A stretch of 64,000 nucleotides of DNA from Shewanella psychropiezotolerans (lineage in GTDB: Bacteria; Pseudomonadota; Gammaproteobacteria; Enterobacterales; Shewanellaceae), in contig NZ_CP041614.1 in NCBI RefSeq assembly GCF_007197555.1, positions 2,224,001-2,288,000 on the forward strand, written 5' to 3'. This document shows, piece by piece, positions 20,168-29,600 of the stretch. The notes under the pieces are model-generated. The model saw nothing but the letters and a program-made list of their open reading frames with translations, did no database searches and was not told the origin of the DNA. The position numbers and the translations under genes were made by a program. Numbering within the stretch: position 1 is the first letter of the stretch; each line of letters begins with the position of its first letter.

Positions 20168-21070
20168 ATGAAAGCCATTATTCCTGTAGCTGGGCTTGGT
20201 ACGCGTATGCTACCTGCTACCAAAGCTATTCCGAAAGAGATGTTGCCTTTAGTCGATAAGCCCTTAATTCAATATAGTTTGATGAATGTGTTAAAGCTGG
20301 GGTTAAAGAAATTGTATTGGTAACTCATGCCAGTAAAAATGCTATCGAGAATCATTTTGATACTTCTTATGAGCTAGAGTCAACACTAGAGAAGCGGGTC
20401 AAGCGTCAGTTACTGGAAGAAGTACAGGCTATTTGCCCTAAAGACGTGACCATAATGCATGTGCGTCAAGGCGAAGCTAAAGGATTGGGACATGCGGTCT
20501 TGTGTGCTAAGCCTTGTATTGGTAATAATCCTTTGCTGTAGTTTTGCCCGATGTGATTTTAGATGAATATACGGCTAATCAAACCAGTGAAAATTTAGCG
20601 GCCATGATTGGTCGTTACAAATCTACTTTGGCTAGTCAGATCATGGTTTCACCTGTGCCCATGAAGATGTCAGCATGTATGGTATTGCCGATTGTGATGG
20701 TGTTGGTTTATGTGCTGGTGAGTCAACGGCTATCTCTAAGATGGTTGAAAAACCTACGCTGGATGAGGCACCATCTAATTTTGCTGTTGTTGGCCGTTAT
20801 GTTTTATCTGATAAAATCTGGGATCTCCTGGCAAGAACACCTGCTGGGGCCGGGGATGAGATTCAACTAACAGATGCTATCGATATGTTGATTGAATCAG
20901 ATACCGTAGAAGCGTTTCACATGACAGGTAAGTCCCATGATTGTGGTGACAAACTTGGCTATATGACTGCGTTTGTTGAGTATGGGCTTAGAAACGAAAA
21001 GTTAGGTACAGATTTTAGAGCGCAGTTGGAGCAAATTTTGCGAAAGACTGAGTTGAGTTTTGAGTTTTAA
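20168..21070 (+). pseudogene. galU: UTP-glucose-1-phosphate uridylyltransferase, second copy, three frameshifts as read
   Basis: A near-twin of the intact galU at 39950. It reads [20 protein letters not shown] and then breaks at about 20275-20280 (one base fewer than the intact copy), at T3 20532-20534 (T4 in the intact copy) and at 20660/20661 (CCCATG against CCCGATG). Between breaks the protein is almost identical to the intact enzyme, and the base differences are mostly at third codon positions. That means it was under selection until very recently. The C-terminus ([10 protein letters not shown]) is a few residues longer. The downstream terminator is also shared with the intact copy. Either a fresh pseudogene backed by the other copy, or sequencing error. 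Confidence 0.9.
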
Positions 21071-21097
21071 GCTATAAGCTATAAGTTGTAAGTAAAA
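21070..21097. repeat. Heptamer tandem repeat after galU copy
   Basis: AGCTATA, AGCTATA, AGTTGTA, AGTAAAA follow one another at 21070-21097: two exact and two decayed 7-bp units, immediately after the galU-copy stop. Other heptamer runs occur at 39880 and 62575. Confidence 0.6.
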
Positions 21098-21110
21098 GAT
21101 AAACACTGAT

Positions 21111-21142
21111 GCCCGCCTCTATTTATTTAGGGCGGGCTTTTT
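21111..21142 (+). terminator. Rho-independent terminator after galU copy
   Basis: GCCCGCC (21111-21117) pairs perfectly with GGCGGGC (21131-21137), followed by TTTTT. It is the natural 3' end of the ugd-galU part of the operon. A second copy is at 21473-21504, and a decayed relative follows the intact galU at 40980. Confidence 0.85.
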
Positions 21143-21234
21143 GTTATTTGGGGTTCTGGTGGTGGAAGAGGGGGGCTTTAGGCCCGAGGCTTTAGTGATG
21201 TGCTCTCTCGTGGCTAAAGCTGCTCCTACAAGGT

Positions 21235-21466
21235 GTTCTTTCGCGGCTAAAGCCGCTCCTACAGGTAAGACGAACGTCGCAAGCGACTACAGAACGCTGC
21301 GCTTACGGTATGGCCTTCGGCCACATGAACGCTGCGCTCTATTCATTTAGGGCGGATGCTTTGATGATATGTTCTCTCGCGGCTAAAGCCGCTCCTACAG
21401 GTAAGACGAACGTCGCAAGCGACTACAGAACGCTGCGCTTACGGTATGGCCTTCGGCCACATGAAC
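21235..21466. repeat. 96-bp direct repeat containing REP-like half units
   Basis: 21235-21330 and 21371-21466 are two nearly identical 96-bp copies, 136 bp apart start to start. Each begins with the REP right half (CGCGGCTAAAGCCGCTCCTA) and continues with CGTCGCAAGCGACT, GAACGCTGCGCTTACGG and TATGGCCTTCGGCCACATGA, each of the last carrying its own small palindrome. The surrounding 21150-21580 holds further GTAGGAG/GGCCCGAGG pieces. No real gene lies in 21143-21743. Confidence 0.8.
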
Positions 21467-21472
21467 ACTGAT

Positions 21473-21504
21473 GCCCGCCTCTATTTATTTAGGGCGGGCT
21501 TTTT
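21473..21504 (+). terminator. Second copy of the galU-type terminator
   Basis: GCCCGCC (21473-21479), the same 13-nt loop, GGCGGGC (21493-21499) and TTTTT: a copy of the terminator at 21111, duplicated 362 bp downstream together with the repeat region. It lies upstream of the MBOAT gene and would help isolate it from the operon. Confidence 0.75.
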
Positions 21505-21743
21505 GCTATTTGGGGTTTGGAGGAGGGTCTTTAGATGTAAGAGGGTCTTTAGGCCCGAGGCTTTGATGAGGTAAAGCGAAAGCTATTCTATGCTAATTGC
21601 TTGGGGATGGGCGCAACACTCATCGGATTCGATCTGTTTTGTTGGAAATTTGTATGCATACTTGTTGCTGATCTGGTAACTTGTCTTGAAGGTGTTTGGT
21701 AATAATGCCTATTTTGTAAGCTTATTAAGTGTGGTGACTGCAG

Positions 21744-23182
21744 TTGTCTTTCGTATCGCTTGTTTTTTTACTTTTTTTACCCTTGATTTTTATCTGCTAC
21801 TGCTTGATGCCTCAGCGTTATCGTTGGGTATTAATGTTACTAGCTAGTTATACATTTTATGCGTACTGGGATTGGCGATATATTCCTCTTCTGTTTGCTT
21901 CTTCATTTATTGATTATTTCTTCGCCTTAAAAATGGGAGAAAAGGAAAGGAAGTTTGCTCGAAGGCCTTATTTGTATATAAGTTTGCTAGTTAACCTAGG
22001 TATCTTGTTTGGCTTTAAATATTGGGATTTTATCGGCAGTAATGTGAGTTCACTACTTAGTGTTGATTTTGAACTGTATAACCTACTATTGCCCTTGGGT
22101 TTATCTTTTTATACGTTACAAACGCTAAGTTATACCTTCGATGTCTATTTAGGGAAGATAAAACCGGAGAGACACTTAGGTATTTTTTGTTTATATGTTA
22201 GCTTCTTCCCTCAATTGGTAGCTGGTCCGATTGAGCGCAGTCGAGCGCTATTACCTCAGCTAAAATCCTTGTCACTGCCGACCCTGTATCAATTTCGCTA
22301 TGGTTTGTTGCTCATTGTCTGGGGTTTTTTTATCAAGCTTGTTATTGCTGACAATTTAACTGCTAGCATTAATTCGGTTTACTTTGGTGAAGCGCACTTC
22401 TCATCTTGGATTTATTGGCTTATAGGTGCTTTGGTTATACTAAAGATTTACTGTGATTTTATGGCCTATTCTGAGATCGCACGGGGTGTAGGCCTGCTAT
22501 TTGGTGTTAAGCTGACGCTGAATTTTAGAAGACCTTTGTTTGCAACTAATCTTAGAGGGTTTTGGCAACGTTGGCATATTAGCTTAACTCGTTGGGTTGG
22601 GGACTATATCCAAATCCCCCTTCTCAGGCGTTATTCCACTGAACCGCTCCGCTCTGTTGTGACCATTATCACACTGATGATTATTGGGCTCTGGCACGGA
22701 GCCAGTTGGAATTTTATTATTTTTGGTTTGTTTCATGGTAATTTTATTATTTTTGGTTTGTTTCATGGTTTGGTTATGGTGCTATGGAACCCAATAAGTA
22801 AATTTATCAATGCATTATGTGGCGGTCGAGTGACTGATTCAAGTGTTTAGCCATCGTATTAATGTTTAGTGCGCCAATGTTTTATATTCAAGATACTTCA
22901 TTACTCTTTAGCGTGCTTAATAGTATGTTGATACCGTTTAATTCATTTGGCTTTTTTCAACTGCTAGTCATTAAGGGCAAGTTAATGTTGGTTAAAGCTT
23001 CTTTAGGGCTTGTTTCGTTATTTTTATATAGTTTCTATAATGAGTTTAAACAGCTCGATTTTATCGAGGAAGTAACCGTTTTGACATCTTATAAACGTTG
23101 GGGATTATCGTTATTGATAGTGTCGAGTATCTTTTTTTTAGGGAGCTTCGAACATGAACCCTTCATCTACTTTGAATTTTAG
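21744..23182 (+). pseudogene. MBOAT-family O-acyltransferase (AlgI-like), frameshift and internal 30-bp duplication
   Basis: Multi-spanning membrane enzyme that would pass acetyl groups to a periplasmic partner for polysaccharide O-acylation. The N-terminal part carries YRWVLMLLASYTFYAYWDWR, LPLGLSFYTLQTLSYTFDVY, FFPQLVAGPIER, NLRGFWQRWHISLTRW and LWHGASWNF (catalytic His), all classic MBOAT. Immediately after, 10 codons (NFIIFGLFHG) are repeated exactly in tandem (22710-22769). The frame then breaks in T3 22846-22848; one more T gives DSSVLAIVLMFSAPMF and opens the rest of the protein to 23182 (about 479 aa). The start is probably TTG 21744 (GGTGA 6 nt upstream), since a stop lies just before. 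It overlaps the next gene by 29 nt. Confidence 0.8.
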
Positions 23183-24221
23183 ATATTTTGCCTTGTTTTT
23201 TCTGAGGGCAACATTAGTATTTGTTTTAATTTTTTCAGCTGTTAATGGAATGCTTTGCTTGCTTCCAAGTGATGACAGAGTGATGGACAAACTGTCATTA
23301 TTTAATGAGGAAAAAGATGGGTTCACTGCGTTAGCATTAGGATCTTCTCATAGCGTTGGGTTTCACTTCCCATCGTTAGGGGTTAAAGGGGTCAATTTTC
23401 ATGATGGCAGCGGTGACATCGAAGAGGTGGTGTTTAAAGCTGGCGTGATATTGGAGCATGCTGTCAACATAAATACCATATTCGTGCCTGTATCTCCGGG
23501 TAGTTTGCATATATCTCAGCGTTATATAGCAAATGATATGCTAAGTCGCCGCTTTCTTATTATCAAAAATCTACCCTTGTCCCACGAATTTTTTTCATAT
23601 GATCCAATGGCAAGCATTCGTCTTTGGGCTTCGAGGATAATCCCTGTTATTGAAGTTAAACAAAGGCTTATTTCATGGTTAGACTTATCTAATTTTGTAT
23701 CAAAACAGGTGATGGAAAATGACAAGTCCTGCCTTGTGCCTGTTAGTGCCGATGTTAAGGAGGATGAATTATTACTTGGAGTTTATCGATTAAAAAAAAT
23801 GGTCCCCAGCTGTTTAGCCGAGTATGCAGATTCTACTGTTGTAAGTCATAAATTGAGCGTCGAATCCTCCGTAATGTCTGATGCTAAATTGCCTATACGT
23901 AATGTTGAGCGGTTATTAGTGTTGGCCGATAGGCTTAGGCTAGGAAAAGTCGAAGGTCGGTTGGTATTGGTAGTACCTCCACTTACTCGCGAATACTATC
24001 AAGATGATAGAATTCAGCTGTGGATCCCTGAGCATCAAGAGTTGTTGGATTTGTTGGCTGAGCATTCAAATATTGATGTGTATGATTTTCATGATTTATT
24101 TTATGGTGAAATGGAAGATGGTAGTAACGATTACTTTTATGACGATGACCATTTAGCCTTGCCCGGTGCTATAAAGTTCAGTAAAGCGTTAAAGAAAGCA
24201 ATGAATGAAAGGGTAAGGTGA
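23154..24221 (+). CDS. SGNH/AlgX-like periplasmic O-acetylation partner
   Basis: 355 aa with an N-terminal signal-anchor (about 10-37, FALFFLRATLVFVLIFSAVNGML). Family marks are weak but placed as expected for an SGNH-type hydrolase: a nucleophile block LALGSSHSVGF (about 59-69) and a C-terminal DDDHLALPGAIKFSKALK where D and H would complete the triad. It overlaps the MBOAT gene by 29 nt, the usual MBOAT plus periplasmic acyltransferase pairing (as AlgI with AlgJ/AlgX, DltB with DltD). So it likely O-acetylates the exported glycan. That role is inference; the sequence is divergent. Confidence 0.7.
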   Translation: MNPSSTLNFRYFALFFLRATLVFVLIFSAVNGMLCLLPSDDRVMDKLSLFNEEKDGFTALALGSSHSVGFHFPSLGVKGVNFHDGSGDIEEVVFKAGVILEHAVNINTIFVPVSPGSLHISQRYIANDMLSRRFLIIKNLPLSHEFFSYDPMASIRLWASRIIPVIEVKQRLISWLDLSNFVSKQVMENDKSCLVPVSADVKEDELLLGVYRLKKMVPSCLAEYADSTVVSHKLSVESSVMSDAKLPIRNVERLLVLADRLRLGKVEGRLVLVVPPLTREYYQDDRIQLWIPEHQELLDLLAEHSNIDVYDFHDLFYGEMEDGSNDYFYDDDHLALPGAIKFSKALKKAMNERVR

Positions 24222-24260
24222 ACGCTTCGCAGGCTCACTCACGGAACGCTGCGCTCACCG

Positions 24261-24288
24261 ATAACGGAACGTTCGCAGGCTCACTCAC
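24261..24288. repeat. Inverted partner of the repeat at 93-120
   Basis: The reverse complement of 24261-24288 matches 93-120 at 27 of 28 positions. Related words (GAACGCTTCGCAGGCTCACT just before, GGAACGCTGCGCTCACC after) surround it. The two copies face each other across the 24-kb polysaccharide locus. Confidence 0.75.
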
Positions 24289-24326
24289 GCAATGCAGGCG
24301 TTTACGGTAAGGCAGGAGTTAAGCAC

Positions 24327-24356
24327 CCAAAAGCGTTCCTTGTAGAACGCTTTTGG
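24327..24356. terminator. Bidirectional terminator hairpin
   Basis: A perfect 12-bp stem: CCAAAAGCGTTC (24327-24338) with GAACGCTTTTGG (24345-24356) and a 6-nt loop. It stands between two converging genes (SGNH-like gene ending 24221 on +, S74 protein ending 24370 on minus) and can stop transcription from both sides. It marks the boundary of the polysaccharide locus. Confidence 0.85.
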
Positions 24357-24369
24357 CTTAACAAATTGA

Positions 24370-25704
24370 TTAGTGTTGTTTATTTTGTAGTTGTAGCTCA
24401 ATTAATACATTTTCAAGTTTTGCTATTTTTGCATTTTGAGATTCAACCTTGTTCATCATTGCTTTAATTGCTGCTAATGAAATACCTGATGTATCGGTTG
24501 GAGATATGTGTTTATTGTCCACACCATAATTAAATAACTCGTAGAACTCTTCTGCCATTGGGCCAATATGAGTGACTTTACCTGCATCTTTTATATAAGA
24601 CCAAGAGTAGATGTCAATGTCAGTAATCAATTTTAATATTTTATCGCCATCAACCATAGTAATATTGTTTTTTGTCGTGCGACTTGAACCTGGGCTTATC
24701 GTACCTTGTGCTGTTATATCACCTCCAACAAACAAATCTCCAGATTGATGTATTGCTTCAGTTGTAGCATCTAAGTGCCAACTCCATAGTTGATTGCTCA
24801 TATCTGTACCGTTATTGATATATATGTCCCCATCAGGCTGGATAACCATCCCTAAAAACGTTTTACTTGGAGAATTGTTTAATAGTGCTAAGCCATTTCC
24901 GTAAATATCTTTAATTCCAATTTCCCATTGTTGATCAACTACATCATTTTCATTGAATAATATCTTAGGGTCATTTGTTTTTCTAATTGTGACTTGACCA
25001 TCTGTGAGCATCAGATCTCCTGATTCAATATCTAGAGCTGCATCTGGCGTCGCATCACCTAAACCAATATCTCCATCACTTGCTACAAATATACTATTTG
25101 AGGGCGCGCTTGGTTGTATTCTGAAAACCAACTTACTGCCATTGGTAGCATCACGGACGAAGAAGTTAGCTTCGTTACCTGCTACATCCCAGGTTTGCGG
25201 GGTAAAGCCTGAACTGCCGTCTTGTTCTAGGCGTAGGGTAGGGGTGTTGCCAGACTTGATGTGTATATCAACAACGGGCGTGCTTGTTCCTAAGCCTAGT
25301 CGTCCGCCGTCATCGACGAACAGTGAATGGTTCGGTGCGCCAGCTTCAATGGTAAAAGGGGTTTTTCCACTATCTATATCGTCAATTGAAAACTTGTTTG
25401 CCCCACCATTAGAGCTATCATTGACCGTTATTTGCCAATCGTTGGACGGGAAGCTAGAGGAGCTACTGGTATCCTGGAACTTGATACGTAAGTTGTTTTC
25501 TTTAAGGCGTAGAGTATCGAAGCCGAATGATTCACCATTTACACAGTCAAATCCTATACAAGCGCTACCATCGACAATCAGGTCATCAAGAATGACTTGA
25601 TCGGCATGTGCCGTTGCAGTCATTGCCAGTGAGAACGCCAAGCTAAGAGGAAGCACTGTTAATGCTTTTTTAGTGCTAATGCTAATACTCATATTCTTAT
25701 TCAT
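24370..25704 (-). CDS. Exported fibre-like protein with C-terminal S74 intramolecular chaperone
   Basis: 444 aa with a signal peptide (AFSLAMTATAHA, cleavage about residue 34). The middle consists of repeated short beta-type segments, each with a GLGTSTPVVDIHI or GLGDATPDAALDI motif, as in trimeric fibre shafts. The C-terminus from about residue 340 (SSRTTKNNI, then YSWSYIKDAGKVTHIGPMAEEFYELF) is a Peptidase_S74 (endosialidase-type) chaperone domain that trimerises and cuts itself off, with a coiled-coil tail (about 415-441). S74 domains are best known in phage tail fibres; here there is a signal peptide and no phage gene nearby, so a secreted or surface fibre is likely. RBS AAGGG upstream of ATG 25704. 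It follows the 172-aa gene by 43 bp. Confidence 0.82.
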   Translation of the reverse strand: MNKNMSISISTKKALTVLPLSLAFSLAMTATAHADQVILDDLIVDGSACIGFDCVNGESFGFDTLRLKENNLRIKFQDTSSSSSFPSNDWQITVNDSSNGGANKFSIDDIDSGKTPFTIEAGAPNHSLFVDDGGRLGLGTSTPVVDIHIKSGNTPTLRLEQDGSSGFTPQTWDVAGNEANFFVRDATNGSKLVFRIQPSAPSNSIFVASDGDIGLGDATPDAALDIESGDLMLTDGQVTIRKTNDPKILFNENDVVDQQWEIGIKDIYGNGLALLNNSPSKTFLGMVIQPDGDIYINNGTDMSNQLWSWHLDATTEAIHQSGDLFVGGDITAQGTISPGSSRTTKNNITMVDGDKILKLITDIDIYSWSYIKDAGKVTHIGPMAEEFYELFNYGVDNKHISPTDTSGISLAAIKAMMNKVESQNAKIAKLENVLIELQLQNKQH

Positions 25705-25747
25705 TATTATTACCCTTGCGATTCTAAGTCAGTAAGGAATAGCCTAC

Positions 25748-26266
25748 TTACTTGGCTAAGTGCTCGTTCACAATTTCAAAATTATTCTTATCAATTATTT
25801 GCTCAAGCATCTGCTCAACTTTAGATTCCTGCCCCTGCTCTCCTTCATCATAGGTTTCTTGGACAAATTCACTGTCTTTGACATTGAAGTATCCAGATTT
25901 AGTCTCTACTTTACCTAAGTGTCTGGTTGCTCCCTGCCTACCTGTTTTACGATCATTCACTATCTCTACATCGCCTAGCTGACTATATTCAATTTGATAG
26001 CTGTAGTTGCCATCTTTGATTATGCCGAGCTGTTCTATGTCGAGCTCGGTATTGTTAGCACTCACTTTCATCTGCTTTTCAAACCCATCAGGGCCTGTAA
26101 TGGTTACCGTGGCTTCATCAAATTTATTCTCACTGCTCAAAGCACTAATTTCTAATTGAGAACCGCTCGCAACTATAGGTTTTGCTGCAATAGCAAAGCT
26201 TGAAAGGCTAAGGGAAGTTGAAAGACAAAGGGCAATTAAAATAGGTTTTTTATATGCGTTTATCAT
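25748..26266 (-). CDS. Small exported protein of unknown function
   Basis: 172 aa with a clear signal peptide (IALCLSTSLSLSSFAIAA, cleavage about residue 28). The mature part has an Ig-like feel (ATVTITGPDGFEKQMKVSANN, then GNYSYQIEYSQLG), a basic patch (DRKTGRQGATRHLGKV) and an acidic C-terminus (about 135-160). It was not recognised as a named family. It is the first gene of a two-gene minus-strand unit with the S74 protein and may be its assembly partner or subunit (inference from order only). Confidence 0.7.
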   Translation of the reverse strand: MINAYKKPILIALCLSTSLSLSSFAIAAKPIVASGSQLEISALSSENKFDEATVTITGPDGFEKQMKVSANNTELDIEQLGIIKDGNYSYQIEYSQLGDVEIVNDRKTGRQGATRHLGKVETKSGYFNVKDSEFVQETYDEGEQGQESKVEQMLEQIIDKNNFEIVNEHLAK

Positions 26267-26639
26267 ATTTTTACCTGCATATTAAAATAATGAGTTAATT
26301 TTAACCTAATGGTAACAATAGGCAATAAAAAACTATGCTTTCGCGTCAAAGGTTTGACCACTTATAGTTGTTTGGCTAACAAATGATCAGGTTGTTGTTG
26401 CTTGTCATACTAATTAATGGCTGTCGGCTGCGCTGTAACTTATTGATGTGAGTGTGTATTTTTCGTGTTCTCTTTCTGCCTGATAGAGGGTGTTTTGTAT
26501 TGAATGCTGGCAATATTAATTAAAAAGGGGGATAACAATAATTGAACCAAGTGTTATCATTATGTTTGTTGATATTTGTTCTTATATTTGAGTTGCGTTC
26601 TTTTATTGCGCTAATAAGAGATTTATAAAAGGAATTACA
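26267..26639. other. Divergent intergenic region
   Basis: 373 bp between the 172-aa gene (minus) and the giant surface-protein gene (+). It must hold both promoters, but no unambiguous -35/-10 pair or operator was picked out by eye. The + gene has a good RBS (AAGGA, 6 nt before ATG 26640). Confidence 0.5.
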
Positions 26640-29600
26640 ATGAAAAACACCTCCTGGCAGAAGAAGTGTCTTTTAAGGGCTGTTAATGCAGTTTTTTATA
26701 TCTCATTATTGTTGGTCGCAAAATTTGCAAGTGCTGCAGGTACCGATTTAACTTTAGTGGGCACGTTTAACACGACGCCAATCGCATCGGGTCATGTCAG
26801 TACGCTGACTTATACCTTGACGAATACCTCAGCAAGCTCAGCATCAGATATTGGTTTTTTAGCGAGTCTACCAGCTAGTCAACAGATTGCAGGACAAGTG
26901 ATGGGGGGACTAGTTGTACTGATGGTAGTTTTACAGCCAATGCTGGGGAATCAACTTTTACAGCAAGTAACTATCGGTTAGGTGCTGGTGCAAGTTGTAT
27001 TTTTTCATTTAATATTACAGGAACAGTTACTGGTGCAACTCTTGTTACCGGGCTCACTTCCAGTCTAGGCAGTGGTTCAGACTCTTCCACCACGCTAAAT
27101 ATAGATGCGACTCTATTTACTGTTGGTGTAACTCTTGCCGCACCAACGATTTCCGTTGGTGCGATTAACACTATCAATTATACATTTTCAAATACAGGTA
27201 GCTTAATTGCTGGAGGTACGGCATCTATTAATCTACCAGCAGGGATTACCATTGCTCCTGTAGCCAACTTTACCACTGATTGTAGTGGGGTAGTCGTTAA
27301 TGAGCCAGTTGGTGATGATTCAATCACAGTTACAGGGGTAATGCTAAACTCTGAAACCTCATGTACCGCATCTATTGATATATTAGCCGATACCCCAGGT
27401 ACGTTTGATCTTATTTGGAATGATGCCTTTGTTACTTCTCCTTCTTTAATTACATCTGGTTTGATGGGGGCCTCTTTTTACGTTCAACGAGAATTTCTGA
27501 ATTTAAGCTTTTCGCCAATAACTGTTGTACCAGGTTCTGCAGTTGGTACGCTTGATATTACAGTGACCAACTTTGATCGAAGCTTCGCTGCTACTGATAT
27601 TACTTTTACTGACGATTTAGATAGCGCATTAACTGGTCTTGTTGCTACAGGTTTGCCGCTTGCGGATGTTTGTGGTTCGGGTTCTAGTATTTCAGGCTCT
27701 TCTAGTATTACTTTAACAGGGGGAAGCCTTGCCACCGAAGGAAGTTGTAGTTTCTCTGTTCCTGTAACTATTCCTGCGAATGCTGCTCAGGGGGCGTACA
27801 CGAATACCGCTACAGGTATATCTGCAATACTCAATGGCTCAACAACTAATTACACTGATGTGAGCAATGCTCTGGTGGTGTCGAATGCGCCGAGTCTTAC
27901 CGTTAGTGTTGTTGAACCATTTTTAACTGCAGGCGACACGGTTACTTTACGCCATGTTCTAACGAACCTAGATACTGTTAATGCCGCTAGTGATATTAGT
28001 TTTACAACCGATATTAGTGGTATAGATGGGATAGTGTCTCCGACGATACCTGCGGCTGGTAGCTGTGGCGGGAGCTCGGCTTTCAATTTGATATTCGCTC
28101 AAGACAATGCTCCTGTTGTTGAAGGTGTTGTAGTGACCAGTGCGGACCTCGCCGCTGGTGATAGTTGTACTTTTGATATGGTGCTAACTTTGCCAACCAG
28201 TTTAGCTGCAGGCAGTTATAATATGTCTGTAGGCACTATATTATCGACCATCAATTCACAGTTAATATCGAGTGGATCACCGTCTGCAAATGTTGCAATT
28301 AGCATAGATACAGCCCCTTCAATGAGCTTTTCATTTGCCGAAGGTACGGTTCTACCTGGCAGCACTGGCGTTATAAACTTCTCACTCCATCATGACTTTG
28401 CATCTTCCGCTTCTGCCACTGATATTGGTTTTACTTTAGATCTTGATGCCGCAATGACTGGCATGGTTGCAACAGGGCTACCTAGTGGGGATATCTGTGG
28501 CTCGGGTTCAAGTATCAGTGGGACTGGGCTGGTTACGTTTACAGGAGGAATACTGGCTGCGGCTGAAACTTGTGAGTTTTCGGTTTCGATACGGTTACCA
28601 GCAGATACTGTTGGGGATGTCACTCTTACAAGCTCAGTTATCAGTGCTCAAGTTAATGGCAATAGCGTCAGCAACAGTATAAACAGTGCCGACTTGAGTG
28701 TCAGCGGTGTGAGTTTTAGTAAAAGCTTTAATATTAACTCTGTGTCTGTTGAATCAATCAGAGTGGGTGCAAGTGGTGCAGATGTCGACCTTACTTACCT
28801 GATAACCAACGCAGTGGGAGCTGGCGACGCTACAGTTATAAGTTTTTCTGAAGATTTTTCAAAGCTTAATATCGGTGCAAGTGTCACTTCTATTGCTCAG
28901 TCTAATTTTTGTGGTGCTTCAAGTTCTGCCGCTGGTACGACTATGTTATCGGTGTCAGACGTTGAAGTGAGTGCTGGCTCCCAATGTGCTTTAACGGTAA
29001 CGGTACATTTCCCTGCAGGGACTTTAGCTAATTCTTACACCACAGCCTCCAGTACTTTAATGGCAACCATAGGTGGGGTTGTGTTTATTAGCCCCGCCAT
29101 AGATAACATCAGTGTTAACGAGATCACTGTTGCTTCAAGCGTTGATGTTACTAGTCCTACATCAAATACCTCTGTCAACATGACTATCAACTTTTCCGAT
29201 AACGTGACTGATTTTATTCAATCGGACATTACCGTTATCAACGGGACGTTATCTGGATTTAGCGGTTCAGCGAGTAGCTATAGTGTCGTTGTTACTCCAA
29301 TTGCCGATGGGGTGGTGACTTTATCGGTTGCGGCAGGCGTTGCAATTGATGCTCTGGATGCAAGTGTGACGAATACGGCGGCTGTTGACGTCGAGTTTGA
29401 ATACCAAACGACTCCATTAGTCCCAACTCCTAGTTTAGCTATTAGTGCACCTTCATCATCATTAGCCAATTCTGGGCCAGTGACTTATACGGTGAGTTAC
29501 TTTGATGTAGAGCAGGTCAATTTAACTGCTGCTGATATCACGCTTAATAAAACAGGTAGTGCTAATGCGGACATCACTATTGTCAATGGTGATATGAGTA

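Noticed and set aside
21141..21350. Open frame of 69 codons in the repeat region after the galU copy
   Set aside because: It translates REP half units and terminator-flanking repeats; no RBS and no protein-like pattern.
25004..25600. 198-codon + strand open frame antisense to the S74 gene
   Set aside because: It is a shadow of the minus-strand gene, which has a signal peptide, RBS and domain.
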